This document shows, piece after piece, positions 1-9,851 of a stretch of DNA of 64,000 bases (position 1 is its first letter; each line of letters opens with the position of its first letter). Position numbers and translations under genes: made by a program. A model generated the notes under the pieces. It was not told the origin of the DNA, did no database searches, and saw nothing but the letters and a program-made list of their open reading frames with translations. Location: assembly GCF_038002345.1 (NCBI RefSeq), contig NZ_JBBOCJ010000001.1:2542001-2606000 (forward strand). The letters are read 5' to 3'. This stretch comes from Paenibacillus sp. FSL M7-0420. Lineage in GTDB: Bacteria; Bacillota; Bacilli; Paenibacillales; Paenibacillaceae.

Positions 1-405
1 GGGGGAGTGGGCGGCATCTGCAGCAGATAACAGAGCGGGAAGCCGGACCTTCCCTTGCAGGACGGGGTCCAGGAACAGCTCCTGCACCCTGTCGGGCTGA
101 GGCGAAGACAGCCAGGAGCCTTTGAACACGATGGAATAATAACAGGTGCCGCCCATGGCGGTGTCCATGCCTGAATGAAGCTCGCCGGGATGAACAATCA
201 GGGCATCTCCTGCTTGAATGGCGAACTCGCGGCTCTCAATATAGAAGGTAGCGCGGCCTTCCGCCAGATAGATTATCTCCATCTCGTTATGCCAGTGCAC
301 GGGAAGAATGGAATGCACGCGGGCCTGATGCTCCACCCGGTAGATATGCAGCGGGAATTCCGGCTGGCCGTGCAGCTTGTTCTCCCGGTAACGGTGTTCG
401 TACAT
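1..405 (-). CDS. AraC-family transcriptional regulator, N-terminal part (cut by window edge)
   Basis: The reverse strand is open from an ATG at 405 to the window edge, giving 135 residues. An AGGAGGG ribosome site lies about 5 nt before the ATG. The visible part is a cupin-like sugar-sensing domain of the AraC type: it starts MYEHRYRENK, has the His-rich strand HWHNEMEIIYLAEG, then AGDALIVHPGELHSG. The C-terminal helix-turn-helix would lie outside the window, so the AraC assignment rests on the N-terminal half only. It is divergent from the GH31 gene that starts at 525, which is the usual place for a regulator of that gene. Confidence 0.8.
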   Translation of the reverse strand, partial: MYEHRYRENKLHGQPEFPLHIYRVEHQARVHSILPVHWHNEMEIIYLAEGRATFYIESREFAIQAGDALIVHPGELHSGMDTAMGGTCYYSIVFKGSWLSSPQPDRVQELFLDPVLQGKVRLPALLSAADAAHSP

Positions 406-524
406 GATGCCCTCCTCTGAATCGCTATATTGTGATGATATCGCGCAAATATATGGTAGATGAACCGCTATCAATAATAATATCATTATCATCAGAGGAA
501 GTCATAAGGAAGGGTGAAACCATA

Positions 525-2951
525 ATGAAACTGATAGCTGTTCAATCCGGCGAGGCTGGCGTAAGGCTGGAGACTAGTGAGGGAATGATGCATATTGGCT
601 GGTGTACGCCGGGGATTGCCAGAATCCGCTATACGCTGAATGCTGAACTGAGCGGTAAAGAAAGTCTGATGGTGGTACGCCGGACAGAAGCAGAGAATGT
701 AGCTTGCACTATTACAGAACTGCCCGGCCATCTGGAGATCTCAACGGCGCAGCTAACGATTGAAGTGGATAAAGAGACCTGTGCGTTCAGCTATAGAGCT
801 GCGGACGGCACACTGCTGACACGGGAGCCGGCCAGAGGCGGCAAAACCCTGGAGCGCACAGAGGTCTATCATACGGTATTCGATGCTTCGGCAGACACGG
901 TAGAGACCGGACAGGGTGCGGATGGGCTGCGTGCCAGAGCGGAGGGCGTCAACCGGAGGCTGGACCGGGAGGCTTTTCACACGAAGCTGGAATTCGAATG
1001 GCAGGAAGGCGAAGCTCTGTACGGACTTGGCTCCCATGAAGAGGGGATGATGAACCTCCGGGGACGGCAGCAATACTTGTACCAGCAGAATATGAAGGCG
1101 GTTGTACCGGTACTGGTGTCTACACGCGGGTACGGGATTCTGGTAGATTCGGGGTCTTATATGACTTTTCATGACGATGCCTTTGGCTCGTACCTCTGGA
1201 GCGATGCGGATGAAGAGATGGATTACTGTTTCATTTATGGTCCGGAATTCGATCAGATTACGGCGGGAATCCGCTACCTGACCGGAGATGCGCCAATGCT
1301 GCCGAAGTGGTCCTTCGGGTATGTGCAGTCCAAGGAAAGATACGTCTCCCAGGCAGAACTTCTTGCCACTGTGCAAGAGTATCGTGAACGTTCGCTTCCC
1401 CTCGACTGTATCGTGCTCGACTGGCAGTCCTGGACGGGTAATCTGTGGGGGCAAAAGACTTTTGATCCTGAGCGCTTCCCCGATCCCTCGCAGATGATGG
1501 ACAGCCTGCACGCTATGAACGCCAAGCTGATGGTATCCATCTGGCCGATTATGGGCGCGGGCGGGGAGAATCATGAAGAGATGAAGGCACGCGGCTTCCT
1601 GCTCGGCAATCAGGCGACGTATGACGCCTTCTCGGAGGAGGCTCGTGCGCTGTACTGGAAGCAGGCCAATGAAGGACTGTTCGCCCACGGCATTGATGCC
1701 TGGTGGTGCGATTGCACCGAGCCGTTCGAAGCGGACTGGAAGGGCGCGGTGAAGCCGGAGCCGGAGCAGCGGCTGCTGATTAATACGGCAGAATCGAAGC
1801 GGTATCTCGATCCGGGCTTGATCAATGCCTATTCTATGCAGCACTCCAAAGGGATCTATGAAGGCCAGCGTGCAGCGACCTCAGCGAAAAGGGTAATCAA
1901 TCTGACACGCTCCGCGTTTGCAGGGCAGCACCGTTACGGCACGATTACATGGTCTGGTGATATAGCCGCTAACTGGGAGACGTTGAGGAAGCAGATTGCA
2001 GACGGCCTTAACTTTTGCCTGACCGGTTCGCCATACTGGACGCTGGATATCGGGGCGTTCTTCGTGAAGAATTCCAAGGAGCAGTGGTTCTGGAGCGGGG
2101 ATTATAACGAAGGTGTTGCGGATCTGGGCTATCGGGAGCTGTATGTCCGCTGGTTCCAGCTCGGGGCCTTCCTGCCGATGTTCCGTTCGCATGGCACGGA
2201 TACGCCGAGAGAGATATGGCAGTTCGGCCAGGAGGGGGAGCAGATGTATGACACGCTGGTGAATTATCTGAAGCTCCGTTACAGGCTGATGCCATACATC
2301 TACTCCCTGGCCGGAGCTGTGGCACACCGCAGCTATACTATGTTCCGTGCGCTGGCCTTCGATTACCGGGAGGATGTGCAGGTCCATGCCATCGGCGACC
2401 AGTTCATGTTCGGTCCGGCCTTCATGGTGGCTCCTGTCACAGAGGCCATGTATTACGGTCCCGGCTCCCGCGAGCTTGAGGGGGTTCTTAAGCAGCGCCG
2501 GGTCTACCTCCCTGAAGGCGAATGGTATGATTATTGGAGCGATGAACGGCTGGAGGGCAGCGTGACGATTGAAGCCAAGGCGGATCTGGAGACGCTTCCC
2601 CTGTATGTCCGCGCCGGGTCCATTGTTCCGCTCGGCCCCGACGTTCAATATACGGATGAACAGCCGGAGGCGGTGACGAGGCTCAAGGTATACGGCGGCA
2701 AGGATGCAGCCTTCACCCTGTATGAAGATGAAGGCGATAATTATAATTATGAGACCGGCGCCTATGCCATGATTGAGCTGAGCTGGTGTGAAGCGGACCG
2801 CAGCCTGACGATCGGGAAGCGGGCCGGAGACTATGCCGGAATGCAGGCGGTAAGGCAATTTGCCGTAGAGCTGGCCGGTTATGCGGGAAGCCGCATTGTC
2901 AGTTATGAAGGGGAAGCTGTAACCGTCCGCGAAGCGGATCTTCAGAGCTAA
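525..2951 (+). CDS. GH31 family alpha-glycosidase (alpha-xylosidase/alpha-glucosidase type)
   Basis: An 808-residue GH31 enzyme that would remove terminal alpha-linked xylose or glucose from oligosaccharides. The catalytic nucleophile is predicted as D396 in WWCDCTEPF, and the acid/base as D479 in TWSGDI. The later motifs WTLDIGAFF and FRSHGTD are typical of the (beta/alpha)8 barrel. The C-terminus carries the beta-sandwich strings YVRAGSIVPLGP and LYEDEGDNYNYE. There is no signal peptide, so it should be cytoplasmic. I chose ATG 525, preceded by GGAAGGG, over an upstream in-frame ATG at 432 that adds 31 low-complexity residues. The xylosidase/glucosidase choice is not settled; the neighbours suggest xylo-oligosaccharides. 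Confidence 0.9.
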   Translation: MKLIAVQSGEAGVRLETSEGMMHIGWCTPGIARIRYTLNAELSGKESLMVVRRTEAENVACTITELPGHLEISTAQLTIEVDKETCAFSYRAADGTLLTREPARGGKTLERTEVYHTVFDASADTVETGQGADGLRARAEGVNRRLDREAFHTKLEFEWQEGEALYGLGSHEEGMMNLRGRQQYLYQQNMKAVVPVLVSTRGYGILVDSGSYMTFHDDAFGSYLWSDADEEMDYCFIYGPEFDQITAGIRYLTGDAPMLPKWSFGYVQSKERYVSQAELLATVQEYRERSLPLDCIVLDWQSWTGNLWGQKTFDPERFPDPSQMMDSLHAMNAKLMVSIWPIMGAGGENHEEMKARGFLLGNQATYDAFSEEARALYWKQANEGLFAHGIDAWWCDCTEPFEADWKGAVKPEPEQRLLINTAESKRYLDPGLINAYSMQHSKGIYEGQRAATSAKRVINLTRSAFAGQHRYGTITWSGDIAANWETLRKQIADGLNFCLTGSPYWTLDIGAFFVKNSKEQWFWSGDYNEGVADLGYRELYVRWFQLGAFLPMFRSHGTDTPREIWQFGQEGEQMYDTLVNYLKLRYRLMPYIYSLAGAVAHRSYTMFRALAFDYREDVQVHAIGDQFMFGPAFMVAPVTEAMYYGPGSRELEGVLKQRRVYLPEGEWYDYWSDERLEGSVTIEAKADLETLPLYVRAGSIVPLGPDVQYTDEQPEAVTRLKVYGGKDAAFTLYEDEGDNYNYETGAYAMIELSWCEADRSLTIGKRAGDYAGMQAVRQFAVELAGYAGSRIVSYEGEAVTVREADLQS

Positions 2952-3014
2952 GGCTGAGGTTCATTGTAACTAATTTGAGCATTTTGTGCATTTCTTAAGC
3001 GAATTGGAGAAGCT

Positions 3015-3884
3015 CTAGTAAGCTCTGTTACTCTTGCGGTAGGCGGCGGGTGTCATGCTGGTGATTCTTTTGAATGTACGGTAGAAATGGGGCAGGCTCT
3101 CGAAGCCGCAGGCCATGGCGATCTGCTCAATGGTGCCGCTTGATTGCAGCAGGCTGTCTTTGGCGGCAAAAATCCGCTTGGTCGCAATATAATCCGTCAC
3201 ATTCATGCCCAGACGCTGCTTGAAGACCCGGCTGAAATGGGCCGGTGAGATATTCGCCCGCGCAGCCAGAGAGCTTAGCTCCAGCGGCTGATCCAGATGA
3301 TCGTTGATATCCCTGAGCGCCTCACGGAACCACTCCGGCAGCAAGGGATTGGAAGCAACCGGCTCGGCGGCTTGCGGCAGGCAGTAGCGGTTCAGATGCA
3401 GCAGTGTAAGATGAAGCAGCAGCGTAAGCGCCTGCCCGCCGTCCGGCTGATTCTGCTCGCGTTCCCGGTGGATCGCATCGATATCATTTTGCAGAATTTC
3501 AGCATGCTCTGGAGACAGGGTATACTTGTACTGCTTGTTTGTCTTGGCAGCGTCGAACAGCTTCAGATAGGGATAAGACTCACTGTAGGTATGGTTATGA
3601 ATCAGAGCCGGGCTGAAAAAAAGGGCGGAGGAGGTCACCGGCTCCTCATTGTCGGGAAATCCCCGGTGTACCGTGTTTCCGGGAACGACAATAATGTCAC
3701 CCGGATGCATCTCATAAAAGGTCTGATCGATGAAAAAGCTTCCTTTGCCGCCGTATACGTAAATGAATTCGTACCAGTCATGCTGGTGGTCGGGCAGCTC
3801 GCGCTGCGGACTTTTCGTTTCCTTATAGTCCAGCAGCAGCGTAACCGGTAATTGATGGTCAAAATGCCTGCGGATCGGTTCCAT
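3015..3884 (-). CDS. AraC-family transcriptional regulator
   Basis: A 289-residue one-component regulator. The N-terminal cupin domain (about residues 15-110) contains HQHDWYEFIYVYGGKG and PGDIIVVPGNTVHRG. Two helix-turn-helix motifs occupy about residues 185-285, with LSSLAARANISPAHFSRVFKQ and IEQIAMACGFESLPHFYRTFK. A GGGGGG ribosome site precedes the ATG. It converges on the upstream GH31 gene and diverges from the fuconolactonase-like operon at 4017, across a 132-bp AT-rich gap. The likely target is therefore the 4017-9120 operon (inference). Confidence 0.92.
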   Translation of the reverse strand: MEPIRRHFDHQLPVTLLLDYKETKSPQRELPDHQHDWYEFIYVYGGKGSFFIDQTFYEMHPGDIIVVPGNTVHRGFPDNEEPVTSSALFFSPALIHNHTYSESYPYLKLFDAAKTNKQYKYTLSPEHAEILQNDIDAIHREREQNQPDGGQALTLLLHLTLLHLNRYCLPQAAEPVASNPLLPEWFREALRDINDHLDQPLELSSLAARANISPAHFSRVFKQRLGMNVTDYIATKRIFAAKDSLLQSSGTIEQIAMACGFESLPHFYRTFKRITSMTPAAYRKSNRAY

Positions 3885-4016
3885 GAAGTCGCCCCCCTGT
3901 GCTACATCTCTGCATTCTTACCCACATCATATCAAAATAAGGTATAGATTTGTTTGTTTTAGCTATTTTTATTCCTTTATCGGATGTTTACAATAAGGTG
4001 GAATGGAGGCGTTATC

Positions 4017-4853
4017 ATGTATATTGATGCTCACCAGCATTATTGGAAGATGGACAGGGATGATTATGGCTGGATTACGCCGGAGATTCCGGTGCTGTTC
4101 CGGGATTATCTGCCCGCTGATCTGGAGCCGGAGTTAACGAAGCACGGGATCAGCCGCACGATTGTTGTACAGGCTGCGCCTACGGTGGAGGAGACGGAAT
4201 ATATTCTGGGACTCAGCGGGCAGGCGGAGTCTGTCGCGGGCGTGATTGGCTGGCTGGATCTGGCAAGCCCTTCCTTCCAGGCCGAATTCGAGCGTCTCAG
4301 CAGACATCCGAAGTTCACCGGGCTGCGGGTGATGATTCAGGAGATGGCGGACCCCGGGGTGCTTTTGACCCGGCCTTATATAGAAGCGCTCTCATATCTT
4401 GCGGAGCGGGATGTGCCGGTGGACCTCCTGGTGCTGGCCGATCAGCTTCCGCAGCTCATTGCGATGCTGGAACAGGTTCCGGGACTGCGGGGAGTCATTG
4501 ATCACCTGGCCAAGCCGCCGATTGCATCGGGTAGCCTGGAGCCGTGGAGAAGCCAAATGGCAGAGGTTGCGGGGCATCCGGGAATTTACTGCAAGCTGTC
4601 CGGGATGGTCACTGAAGCAGATCCCCAAGGCTGGACGCAGGAGGATTTCACGGCTTACGTACATGCTGTGCTGGAGCTGTTCGGACCGGAGCGGGTGATG
4701 TTCGGCAGTGACTGGCCTGTGTGCCTGATGGCGGCAACCTATGAGGAGGTTGTGGGGATTCTGCGCACAGCACTGCAAGGCCGCTTGTCTGCGGAAGAGA
4801 TGGAGCCGGTGTTTGGAGCGAATGCTGTTAGATTTTATAAGCTGGATTTATAA
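4017..4853 (+). CDS. Amidohydrolase-family lactonase, L-fuconolactonase type
   Basis: A 278-residue metal-dependent hydrolase of the COG3618-type amidohydrolases. It starts MYIDAHQHYWKM, giving the metal-binding HxH pair H6/H8. Later ligands are visible in GVIDHLAKP and in the terminal FGSDWPV. Members open sugar lactones such as L-fucono-1,5-lactone or L-rhamnono-lactone. The start at 4017 has GGAGG 7 nt upstream; an upstream in-frame ATG at 3984 lacks this. It is the first gene of an operon with an aldo/keto reductase, a zinc dehydrogenase and a GH95 alpha-L-fucosidase. That context makes fuconolactone the best-guess substrate (inference). Confidence 0.85.
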   Translation: MYIDAHQHYWKMDRDDYGWITPEIPVLFRDYLPADLEPELTKHGISRTIVVQAAPTVEETEYILGLSGQAESVAGVIGWLDLASPSFQAEFERLSRHPKFTGLRVMIQEMADPGVLLTRPYIEALSYLAERDVPVDLLVLADQLPQLIAMLEQVPGLRGVIDHLAKPPIASGSLEPWRSQMAEVAGHPGIYCKLSGMVTEADPQGWTQEDFTAYVHAVLELFGPERVMFGSDWPVCLMAATYEEVVGILRTALQGRLSAEEMEPVFGANAVRFYKLDL

Positions 4854-4873
4854 ACCATAGGAGGTAGTGCAAG

Positions 4874-5833
4874 ATGAAATACAGAAAGCTGGGCAATACG
4901 GGACTGGATGTCTCCGCATTAAGCTTCGGTGCCTCTTCGCTGGGCAGTGTATTCCGGGAGGTTCCGAAGGATGAGGCTATCCTCACGGTTCATACGGCGA
5001 TTGATCTGGGGATTAACCTCATTGACGTCTCCCCTTACTACGGTCTGATGAAGGCGGAGACCGTGCTGGGTGAGGCACTCCGGACGGTACCGCGCGACAA
5101 GTATATCCTGAGCACGAAGGCCGGACGTTACGGCGAGGGGGAATTCGATTTTTCCAGAGAGCGGATCATCCGCAGCGCGGAAGAGAGTATGGGCAGACTG
5201 GGCACAGATTACCTGGATATTCTGCTGCTGCATGATGTTGAATTCGGCTCGCTTACACAGGTGATGGAGGAGGGGATTCCGGCGCTGGAAGAGCTGAAGC
5301 AGGCGGGCAAAATCCGTTACTTCGGCGTCAGCGGCCTGCCGCTGAGTGTGTTCGAGAAGGTGCTGCCGCAGACCAAGCTGGATGTCATTCTGTCCTATTG
5401 CCATTATTCGCTCAACGATACCACACTGCTCCGGCTCCTTCCGCTGCTGGAGGAGAGCGGCACGGGGCTGATGAATGCGTCGCCCATCTCGATGGGGCTG
5501 CTCAGCAACCGCAAGGTGCCGGACTGGCATCCGGCAGGTGCGGAGATTCAAGCCGCATGCCAGCGCGCCGCTGAGTATTGCAGGGACAAGGGAGAAGACA
5601 TCGCCAAGCTGGCGGTCCAGTTCTCCACCGCGAACGAGCAGATTCCTACGACCTTGGTCAGCACGGCGACACCAGCCAATATCCGCAACAATATTAAGTG
5701 GACTGAAGAGCCGATCAATGAACAATTACTGGAAGATGTACGCGATATTCTGAAGCCGATCGACGGGGCGACCTGGCCGAGCGGCCGGGCAGAATGGAAC
5801 GAAGCACCAAGCCGGAACGGGGAGCGCTTATAA
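4874..5833 (+). CDS. Aldo/keto reductase, candidate L-fucose (aldose) 1-dehydrogenase
   Basis: A 319-residue aldo/keto reductase. The catalytic tetrad is readable as D51, Y56 (in DVSPYYG), K82 (STKAG) and H120 (LLLHD). The N-terminal MKYRKLGNTGLDVSALSFG is typical, and the length fits the D-threo-aldose 1-dehydrogenase group. That group oxidises L-fucose to its lactone. The gene lies 20 bp after the lactonase, with AGGAGG 9 nt before its ATG. Its stop codon overlaps the next gene's start (TAATG), so the two are translationally coupled. Pairing with a lactonase and a fucosidase supports a sugar dehydrogenase role, but the reaction is inferred, not shown. Confidence 0.88.
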   Translation: MKYRKLGNTGLDVSALSFGASSLGSVFREVPKDEAILTVHTAIDLGINLIDVSPYYGLMKAETVLGEALRTVPRDKYILSTKAGRYGEGEFDFSRERIIRSAEESMGRLGTDYLDILLLHDVEFGSLTQVMEEGIPALEELKQAGKIRYFGVSGLPLSVFEKVLPQTKLDVILSYCHYSLNDTTLLRLLPLLEESGTGLMNASPISMGLLSNRKVPDWHPAGAEIQAACQRAAEYCRDKGEDIAKLAVQFSTANEQIPTTLVSTATPANIRNNIKWTEEPINEQLLEDVRDILKPIDGATWPSGRAEWNEAPSRNGERL

Positions 5834-6852
5834 TGAAGGGAATTATTTGTGAGGAAATCGGAAAGTTCGTCTACAGGGAAGATCTGCCGGAGCCGGAGCT
5901 GCTGGATGGAGAGGCGGTTGTAAGCATCCGCCGGATCGGCATCTGCGGGACGGACCTCCACGCTTACCGGGGCAACCAGCCTTATTTCACTTATCCGCGT
6001 GTGTTGGGGCATGAGCTCGCAGGGATTATTGAGCATATTGGCGATAACCCGCAAGGGCTGCGGGCCGGTGATCAGGTCAGTGTCATTCCGTATCTGCATT
6101 GCGGAGAGTGCCGGGCCTGTCTGAGCGGTAAAACGAATTGCTGTAAGCAAATGAGAGTGTTCGGTGTTCACCTGGATGGCGGAATGCGGGAACGGGTAAG
6201 TCTGCCTGTAGGCAATCTGCTGAAGACAGACGGGCTGACGCTGGATCAGGCGGCCATGCTGGAGCCGCTGGCGATCGGTGCCCATGCGGTGCGGCGCTCC
6301 GGTGTCGGCACGGGGGAGCAGGTACTGGTAATCGGCGCAGGCCCGATCGGACTGGGCGTAATGGCCATGGCCCGGTACGCTGGGGCGAAGGTCATTGCGA
6401 TGGATGTCAATGACGAACGTCTGGCCTTCTGCAAAGGCTGGGCGCAGGCGGAGCATACGGTAAGCGCCTTGCAGGAGCCGAAGGAGCAGCTATCGGCGCT
6501 GACGGACGGCAACTTCCTGCCGCATGTCATTGATTCCACCGGCAACATCTCATCTATGGAAGGTGCTTTCGGACTGGTCGGCCATGGGGGCACACTGACT
6601 TATGTCGGCCTAGTCAAAGGGAACATTACTTTTAGTGACCCTGATTTCCATGCCCGCGAGATGACGGTGCAGGGCAGCAGAAATGCGACCCGTGAGGATT
6701 TTGAACGGGTGATTAGCGCCATTAGGGACGGTTATATTGATGTGGACCGCTATATTTCCCACCGCTGCTCCTTCGGGGAGATGACCGGGCAGTTCGAGAG
6801 CTGGCTGAATCCGGAAACCAAGGTGATCAAGGCGCTGGTGGAACTGAATTAA
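5833..6852 (+). CDS. Zinc-binding medium-chain alcohol dehydrogenase
   Basis: A 339-residue medium-chain dehydrogenase. Catalytic zinc ligands are C38 (GICGTD) and H60/E61 (LGHELAG). The structural zinc lobe is Cys-rich at about residues 90-104 (CGECRACLSGKTNCC). The Rossmann fold has GAGPIGLG. Relatives include sorbitol, threonine and L-galactonate/L-fuconate dehydrogenases. The chosen ATG overlaps the preceding stop codon; an in-frame start 13 codons earlier would lie inside the aldo/keto reductase. Its place in the operon suggests oxidation of a fucose-derived acid, such as a 2-keto-3-deoxy intermediate, but the substrate cannot be read from the sequence. No sugar-acid dehydratase is encoded in this window. 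Confidence 0.9.
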   Translation: MKGIICEEIGKFVYREDLPEPELLDGEAVVSIRRIGICGTDLHAYRGNQPYFTYPRVLGHELAGIIEHIGDNPQGLRAGDQVSVIPYLHCGECRACLSGKTNCCKQMRVFGVHLDGGMRERVSLPVGNLLKTDGLTLDQAAMLEPLAIGAHAVRRSGVGTGEQVLVIGAGPIGLGVMAMARYAGAKVIAMDVNDERLAFCKGWAQAEHTVSALQEPKEQLSALTDGNFLPHVIDSTGNISSMEGAFGLVGHGGTLTYVGLVKGNITFSDPDFHAREMTVQGSRNATREDFERVISAIRDGYIDVDRYISHRCSFGEMTGQFESWLNPETKVIKALVELN

Positions 6853-6873
6853 CTGCTAAGGAGCGAAGCAACG

Positions 6874-9120
6874 ATGACAAGCAAGGAACATAGCCAGCGG
6901 TTATGGTATAGTGAACCGGCACAGGAATGGAATGAGGCGCTGCCGATCGGCAACGGCCGGCTCGGGGCGATGATCTTTGGCAGGGTGGCTGAGGAGAAGC
7001 TGCAGCTCAATGAGGATTCTGTATGGTACGGAGGTCCGCGTGACCGCAACAATGAAGATGCGCTGCCCCACTTGCCGAAGCTCCGCCAGCTGATTCTGGA
7101 AGGCAAGCTGAGTGAGGCGGAGGAGCTGGCGGCCATGACGATGGTGGGGCTGCCGGAAGCACAGCGCCATTATTTGCCGCTTGGCGACCTGCTGCTGTCG
7201 TTCGGCGGACATGAGCAGCCTGCTCAGGACTATCAGCGGGAGCTGAATCTCGAATCCGGTGTATCCCAGGTGAGTTATTCCACCGGCGGAGTGCGGTATA
7301 CCCGTGAGCTGTTCGCCAGCTTCCCGGATCAAGCCATCGTGGTGCGGATTACCGCTGACCGGAAGAACGCAATCTCCCTGAAGGCCAGATTCAACCGCCA
7401 GAACTGGAGAATGCTGGAGAAGACCGAGAAATGGAATGACAGCGGGCTGGTGATGGGCGGAGAATGCGGCGGGCGCGGGGGCAGCTCCTTCGCTGCCGTA
7501 CTCAAGGCCGTCACAGAAGACGGAACCTGCCGCAACATCGGCGAATATGTGCTGGTGGAGGGGGCGAGCTCGGTTACGCTGCTGCTTGCCGCAGGCACCA
7601 CGTTCCGCCATCCTGATCCGGCGCTGCATGCCAAGCGGCAGCTGGAAGCGTTGAGTGTGGTTCCTTATGAGGAGCTGCTGGCCCGCCACATTGCAGATTA
7701 CAGCAGCCTGTACGGGCGAGTTGCGCTGACGCTGCCGGAGAACGCGGAACTGAGCGGAATGCCGACAAGTGAACGGCTGGACCGGTTCCGGCAGGGGGAA
7801 GAGGATCACGGGCTGATCTCGACTTATTTCCAATATGGCCGTTATCTGCTGATCGCCTCCAGCCGCCCAGGCTCCTTGCCTGCGAATCTGCAGGGTATCT
7901 GGAACGACAGCTTCACCCCGGCCTGGGACAGCAAATTCACGATTAACATTAACGCGCAAATGAATTACTGGCCGGCTGAACCCTGCAATCTGGCGGAATG
8001 CCATGAGCCGCTGTTCGATCTGATCGAGCGGATGCGGGAACCGGGACGGGTGACCGCCAAGGTGATGTACGGCTGTGGCGGATTCACAGCACACCACAAT
8101 ACGGATATTTGGGCAGATACTGCTCCGCAGGATACGTACCTGCCAGCATCGTTCTGGCCGCTGGGAGCCGCTTGGCTGTGTCTGCATATGTGGGAGCATT
8201 ACCGGTTCAGCCAGGACCGCCAGTATCTGGCGAATACCTACGATACAATGAAGGAATCTGCACAATTCCTGCTGGATTACCTGATAGAGGATGAATCGGG
8301 CCGGCTGATTACCTGCCCGTCCGTCTCGCCGGAGAACACGTATCAGCTGCCCGGCGGGGAATCGGGCGTGCTGTGTGCCGGAGCTTCTATGGACTTCCAG
8401 ATCATTGAAGCTCTGTTCAAGGCCTGCATCCAGAGCGCGGAAATCATCGGACGGGACGAGGCATTCCGCGAAGAGCTCCGCTCAGCACTGGACCGTTTGC
8501 CGGGGCCGCAGATCGGTAAATACGGCCAGATTCAGGAATGGATGGAGGATTATGAAGAGGTAGAGCCGGGGCACCGTCATATCTCGCATCTGTTTGCACT
8601 ATATCCGGGGGATGCCTTCACAGTGGAGCATACGCCGGAGCTGGCGGCAGCGGCCCGTACGACGCTGGAACGCAGACTTGCCAGCGGCGGCGGACATACC
8701 GGCTGGAGCCGGGCCTGGATCATTAATTTCTGGGCGCGGCTCCAGGATGAAGGCAAGGCTTATACGAATGTACGGGCGCTGCTGGAGCACTCCACCCTGC
8801 CTAACCTGTTCGACAACCATCCGCCGTTCCAGATCGACGGGAACTTCGGAGGAACAGCGGGCATTGCGGAGATGCTGCTGCAGAGTCATACAGATAGGAT
8901 CAGACTGCTGCCCGCATTGCCTGCCGACTGGAGTGAGGGCAGTGTCAAGGGTCTGCGGGCAAGAGGCGGCTATACTGTCGATTTCACCTGGACCGGTGGA
9001 CTCGTTACGGAAGCAGTGGTAACATGTACCGTATCCGGCCCTTGCCGGCTCGAAGGTCCAGGACTTGATTCCGTATCGTTCACAGGAGAAGCGGGCAGCT
9101 CGTATACATTCACCCGCTGA
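6874..9120 (+). CDS. GH95 alpha-L-fucosidase
   Basis: A 748-residue GH95 inverting alpha-1,2-L-fucosidase. The N-terminal beta domain has the family signature [20 protein letters not shown] followed by [13 protein letters not shown]. The (alpha/alpha)6 barrel shows the conserved Asn pair N358/N360 in [10 protein letters not shown]. The predicted acid E487 lies in VSPEN, and D655 in [16 protein letters not shown] is also present. There is no signal peptide, so it should act on imported fucosylated oligosaccharides such as xyloglucan fragments (inference). It is the last gene of the lactonase-reductase-dehydrogenase operon and is followed by a terminator at 9170. GH95 also contains alpha-galactosidases, so the fucose assignment leans on its neighbours. 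Confidence 0.92.
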   Translation: MTSKEHSQRLWYSEPAQEWNEALPIGNGRLGAMIFGRVAEEKLQLNEDSVWYGGPRDRNNEDALPHLPKLRQLILEGKLSEAEELAAMTMVGLPEAQRHYLPLGDLLLSFGGHEQPAQDYQRELNLESGVSQVSYSTGGVRYTRELFASFPDQAIVVRITADRKNAISLKARFNRQNWRMLEKTEKWNDSGLVMGGECGGRGGSSFAAVLKAVTEDGTCRNIGEYVLVEGASSVTLLLAAGTTFRHPDPALHAKRQLEALSVVPYEELLARHIADYSSLYGRVALTLPENAELSGMPTSERLDRFRQGEEDHGLISTYFQYGRYLLIASSRPGSLPANLQGIWNDSFTPAWDSKFTININAQMNYWPAEPCNLAECHEPLFDLIERMREPGRVTAKVMYGCGGFTAHHNTDIWADTAPQDTYLPASFWPLGAAWLCLHMWEHYRFSQDRQYLANTYDTMKESAQFLLDYLIEDESGRLITCPSVSPENTYQLPGGESGVLCAGASMDFQIIEALFKACIQSAEIIGRDEAFREELRSALDRLPGPQIGKYGQIQEWMEDYEEVEPGHRHISHLFALYPGDAFTVEHTPELAAAARTTLERRLASGGGHTGWSRAWIINFWARLQDEGKAYTNVRALLEHSTLPNLFDNHPPFQIDGNFGGTAGIAEMLLQSHTDRIRLLPALPADWSEGSVKGLRARGGYTVDFTWTGGLVTEAVVTCTVSGPCRLEGPGLDSVSFTGEAGSSYTFTR

Positions 9121-9169
9121 GGCTGAATAGCAGGCTGTGCGGGTGACGAATACTATACGATAGTACACT

Positions 9170-9199
9170 GGGATTGGCGCATTTGCGTCAATCCCTTTC
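9170..9199 (+). terminator. Rho-independent terminator after the GH95 operon
   Basis: An 11-bp stem (GGGATTGGCGC at 9170-9180 with GCGTCAATCCC at 9185-9195, one G-U pair), a 4-nt loop and a TTTCT tail. It lies 50 bp after the GH95 stop codon and just before the first repeat array. Confidence 0.75.
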
Positions 9200-9230
9200 T
9201 GCTGTGGTTGGCTAGAACGTCGAGCGGAGC

Positions 9231-9675
9231 AAATGTAATCGAAAAACCGACTACAATTGGACGGAGGAGGCGCGTAAGCCAAATGTAATCGAAAAACCGA
9301 TCACATTACGCAGCGCGGAGGCGCGCGGGCCAAATGTAATCGAAAAACCGATCACAATGCGCAGCGCGGAGGCGAGCGGGCCAAATGTAATCGAAAAACC
9401 GATCACATCTGGCAGTGCGGAGGCGAGCGGGCCAAATGTAATCGAAAAACCAATTACATTGCGCAGCGCGATAGCGAGCGGGCCGAATGTAATCGAAAAA
9501 CCGATCACAATGCGCAGCGCGGGGGCGAGCGGACCGAATGTAATCGAAAAACCGATCACATTACGCAGCGCGGAGGCGCGCGGGCCGAATGTAATCGAAA
9601 AACCGATCACATTTGGCAGCGCGGAGGCGAGCGGGCCGAATGTAATCGGAAAACCGATCACATTTGGCAGTGGCG
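9231..9675. repeat. 51-bp-period tandem array 1 (nine units with hairpin core)
   Basis: The core TGTAATCG starts at 9234, 9284, 9335, 9386, 9437, 9488, 9539, 9590 and 9641. All spacings are 51 bp except the first (50). Each unit has arms TGTAATCG and CGATCACA around AAAAAC, followed by a GC-rich spacer of the type GCAGCGCGGAGGCGAGCGGGCC. The inverted repeat is imperfect by one base; the change leaves a G-U pair in minus-strand RNA. The units lack stop codons, so long open frames with 17-residue repeats appear on both strands. I regard these as by-products of the period. The array is intergenic, with no unique spacers. Confidence 0.95.
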
Positions 9676-9710
9676 TAGGTGCGGGCGGGTGCGCAAGGGG
9701 CGAGCCTAAT

Positions 9711-9851
9711 GGTGAGGTGCACAAGTGCTCCCGAATCCGCCGAAAGCGAGCTCCAGCGTGAATGAGGCGCACAAGTGCATCAGAATCCGCCGAAAGCAGG
9801 CACTCAGCGCCAATAAGATGCACAAGTGCACCTGAATCCACTGAATAATAC
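9711..9851. repeat. 51-bp-period tandem array 1b (three units, unrelated sequence)
   Basis: A second repeat type follows array 1 directly. ACAAGTGC recurs at 9721, 9771 and 9822 (spacings 50 and 51). Each unit holds the short inverted repeat GCAC-AA-GTGC and then GAATCCGCCGAAAGC, which decays in the third unit. The sequence shares nothing obvious with array 1 except the period. The remaining bases to 9980 show no gene. Confidence 0.8.

Noticed and set aside
753..1844. Long reverse-strand ORF opposite the GH31 gene
   Set aside because: It is the shadow of a clear GH31 coding frame and has no recognisable domain or ribosome site.
9231..9675. CRISPR array
   Set aside because: The whole 51-bp unit repeats with small drift; there are no unique spacers and no cas genes in the window.
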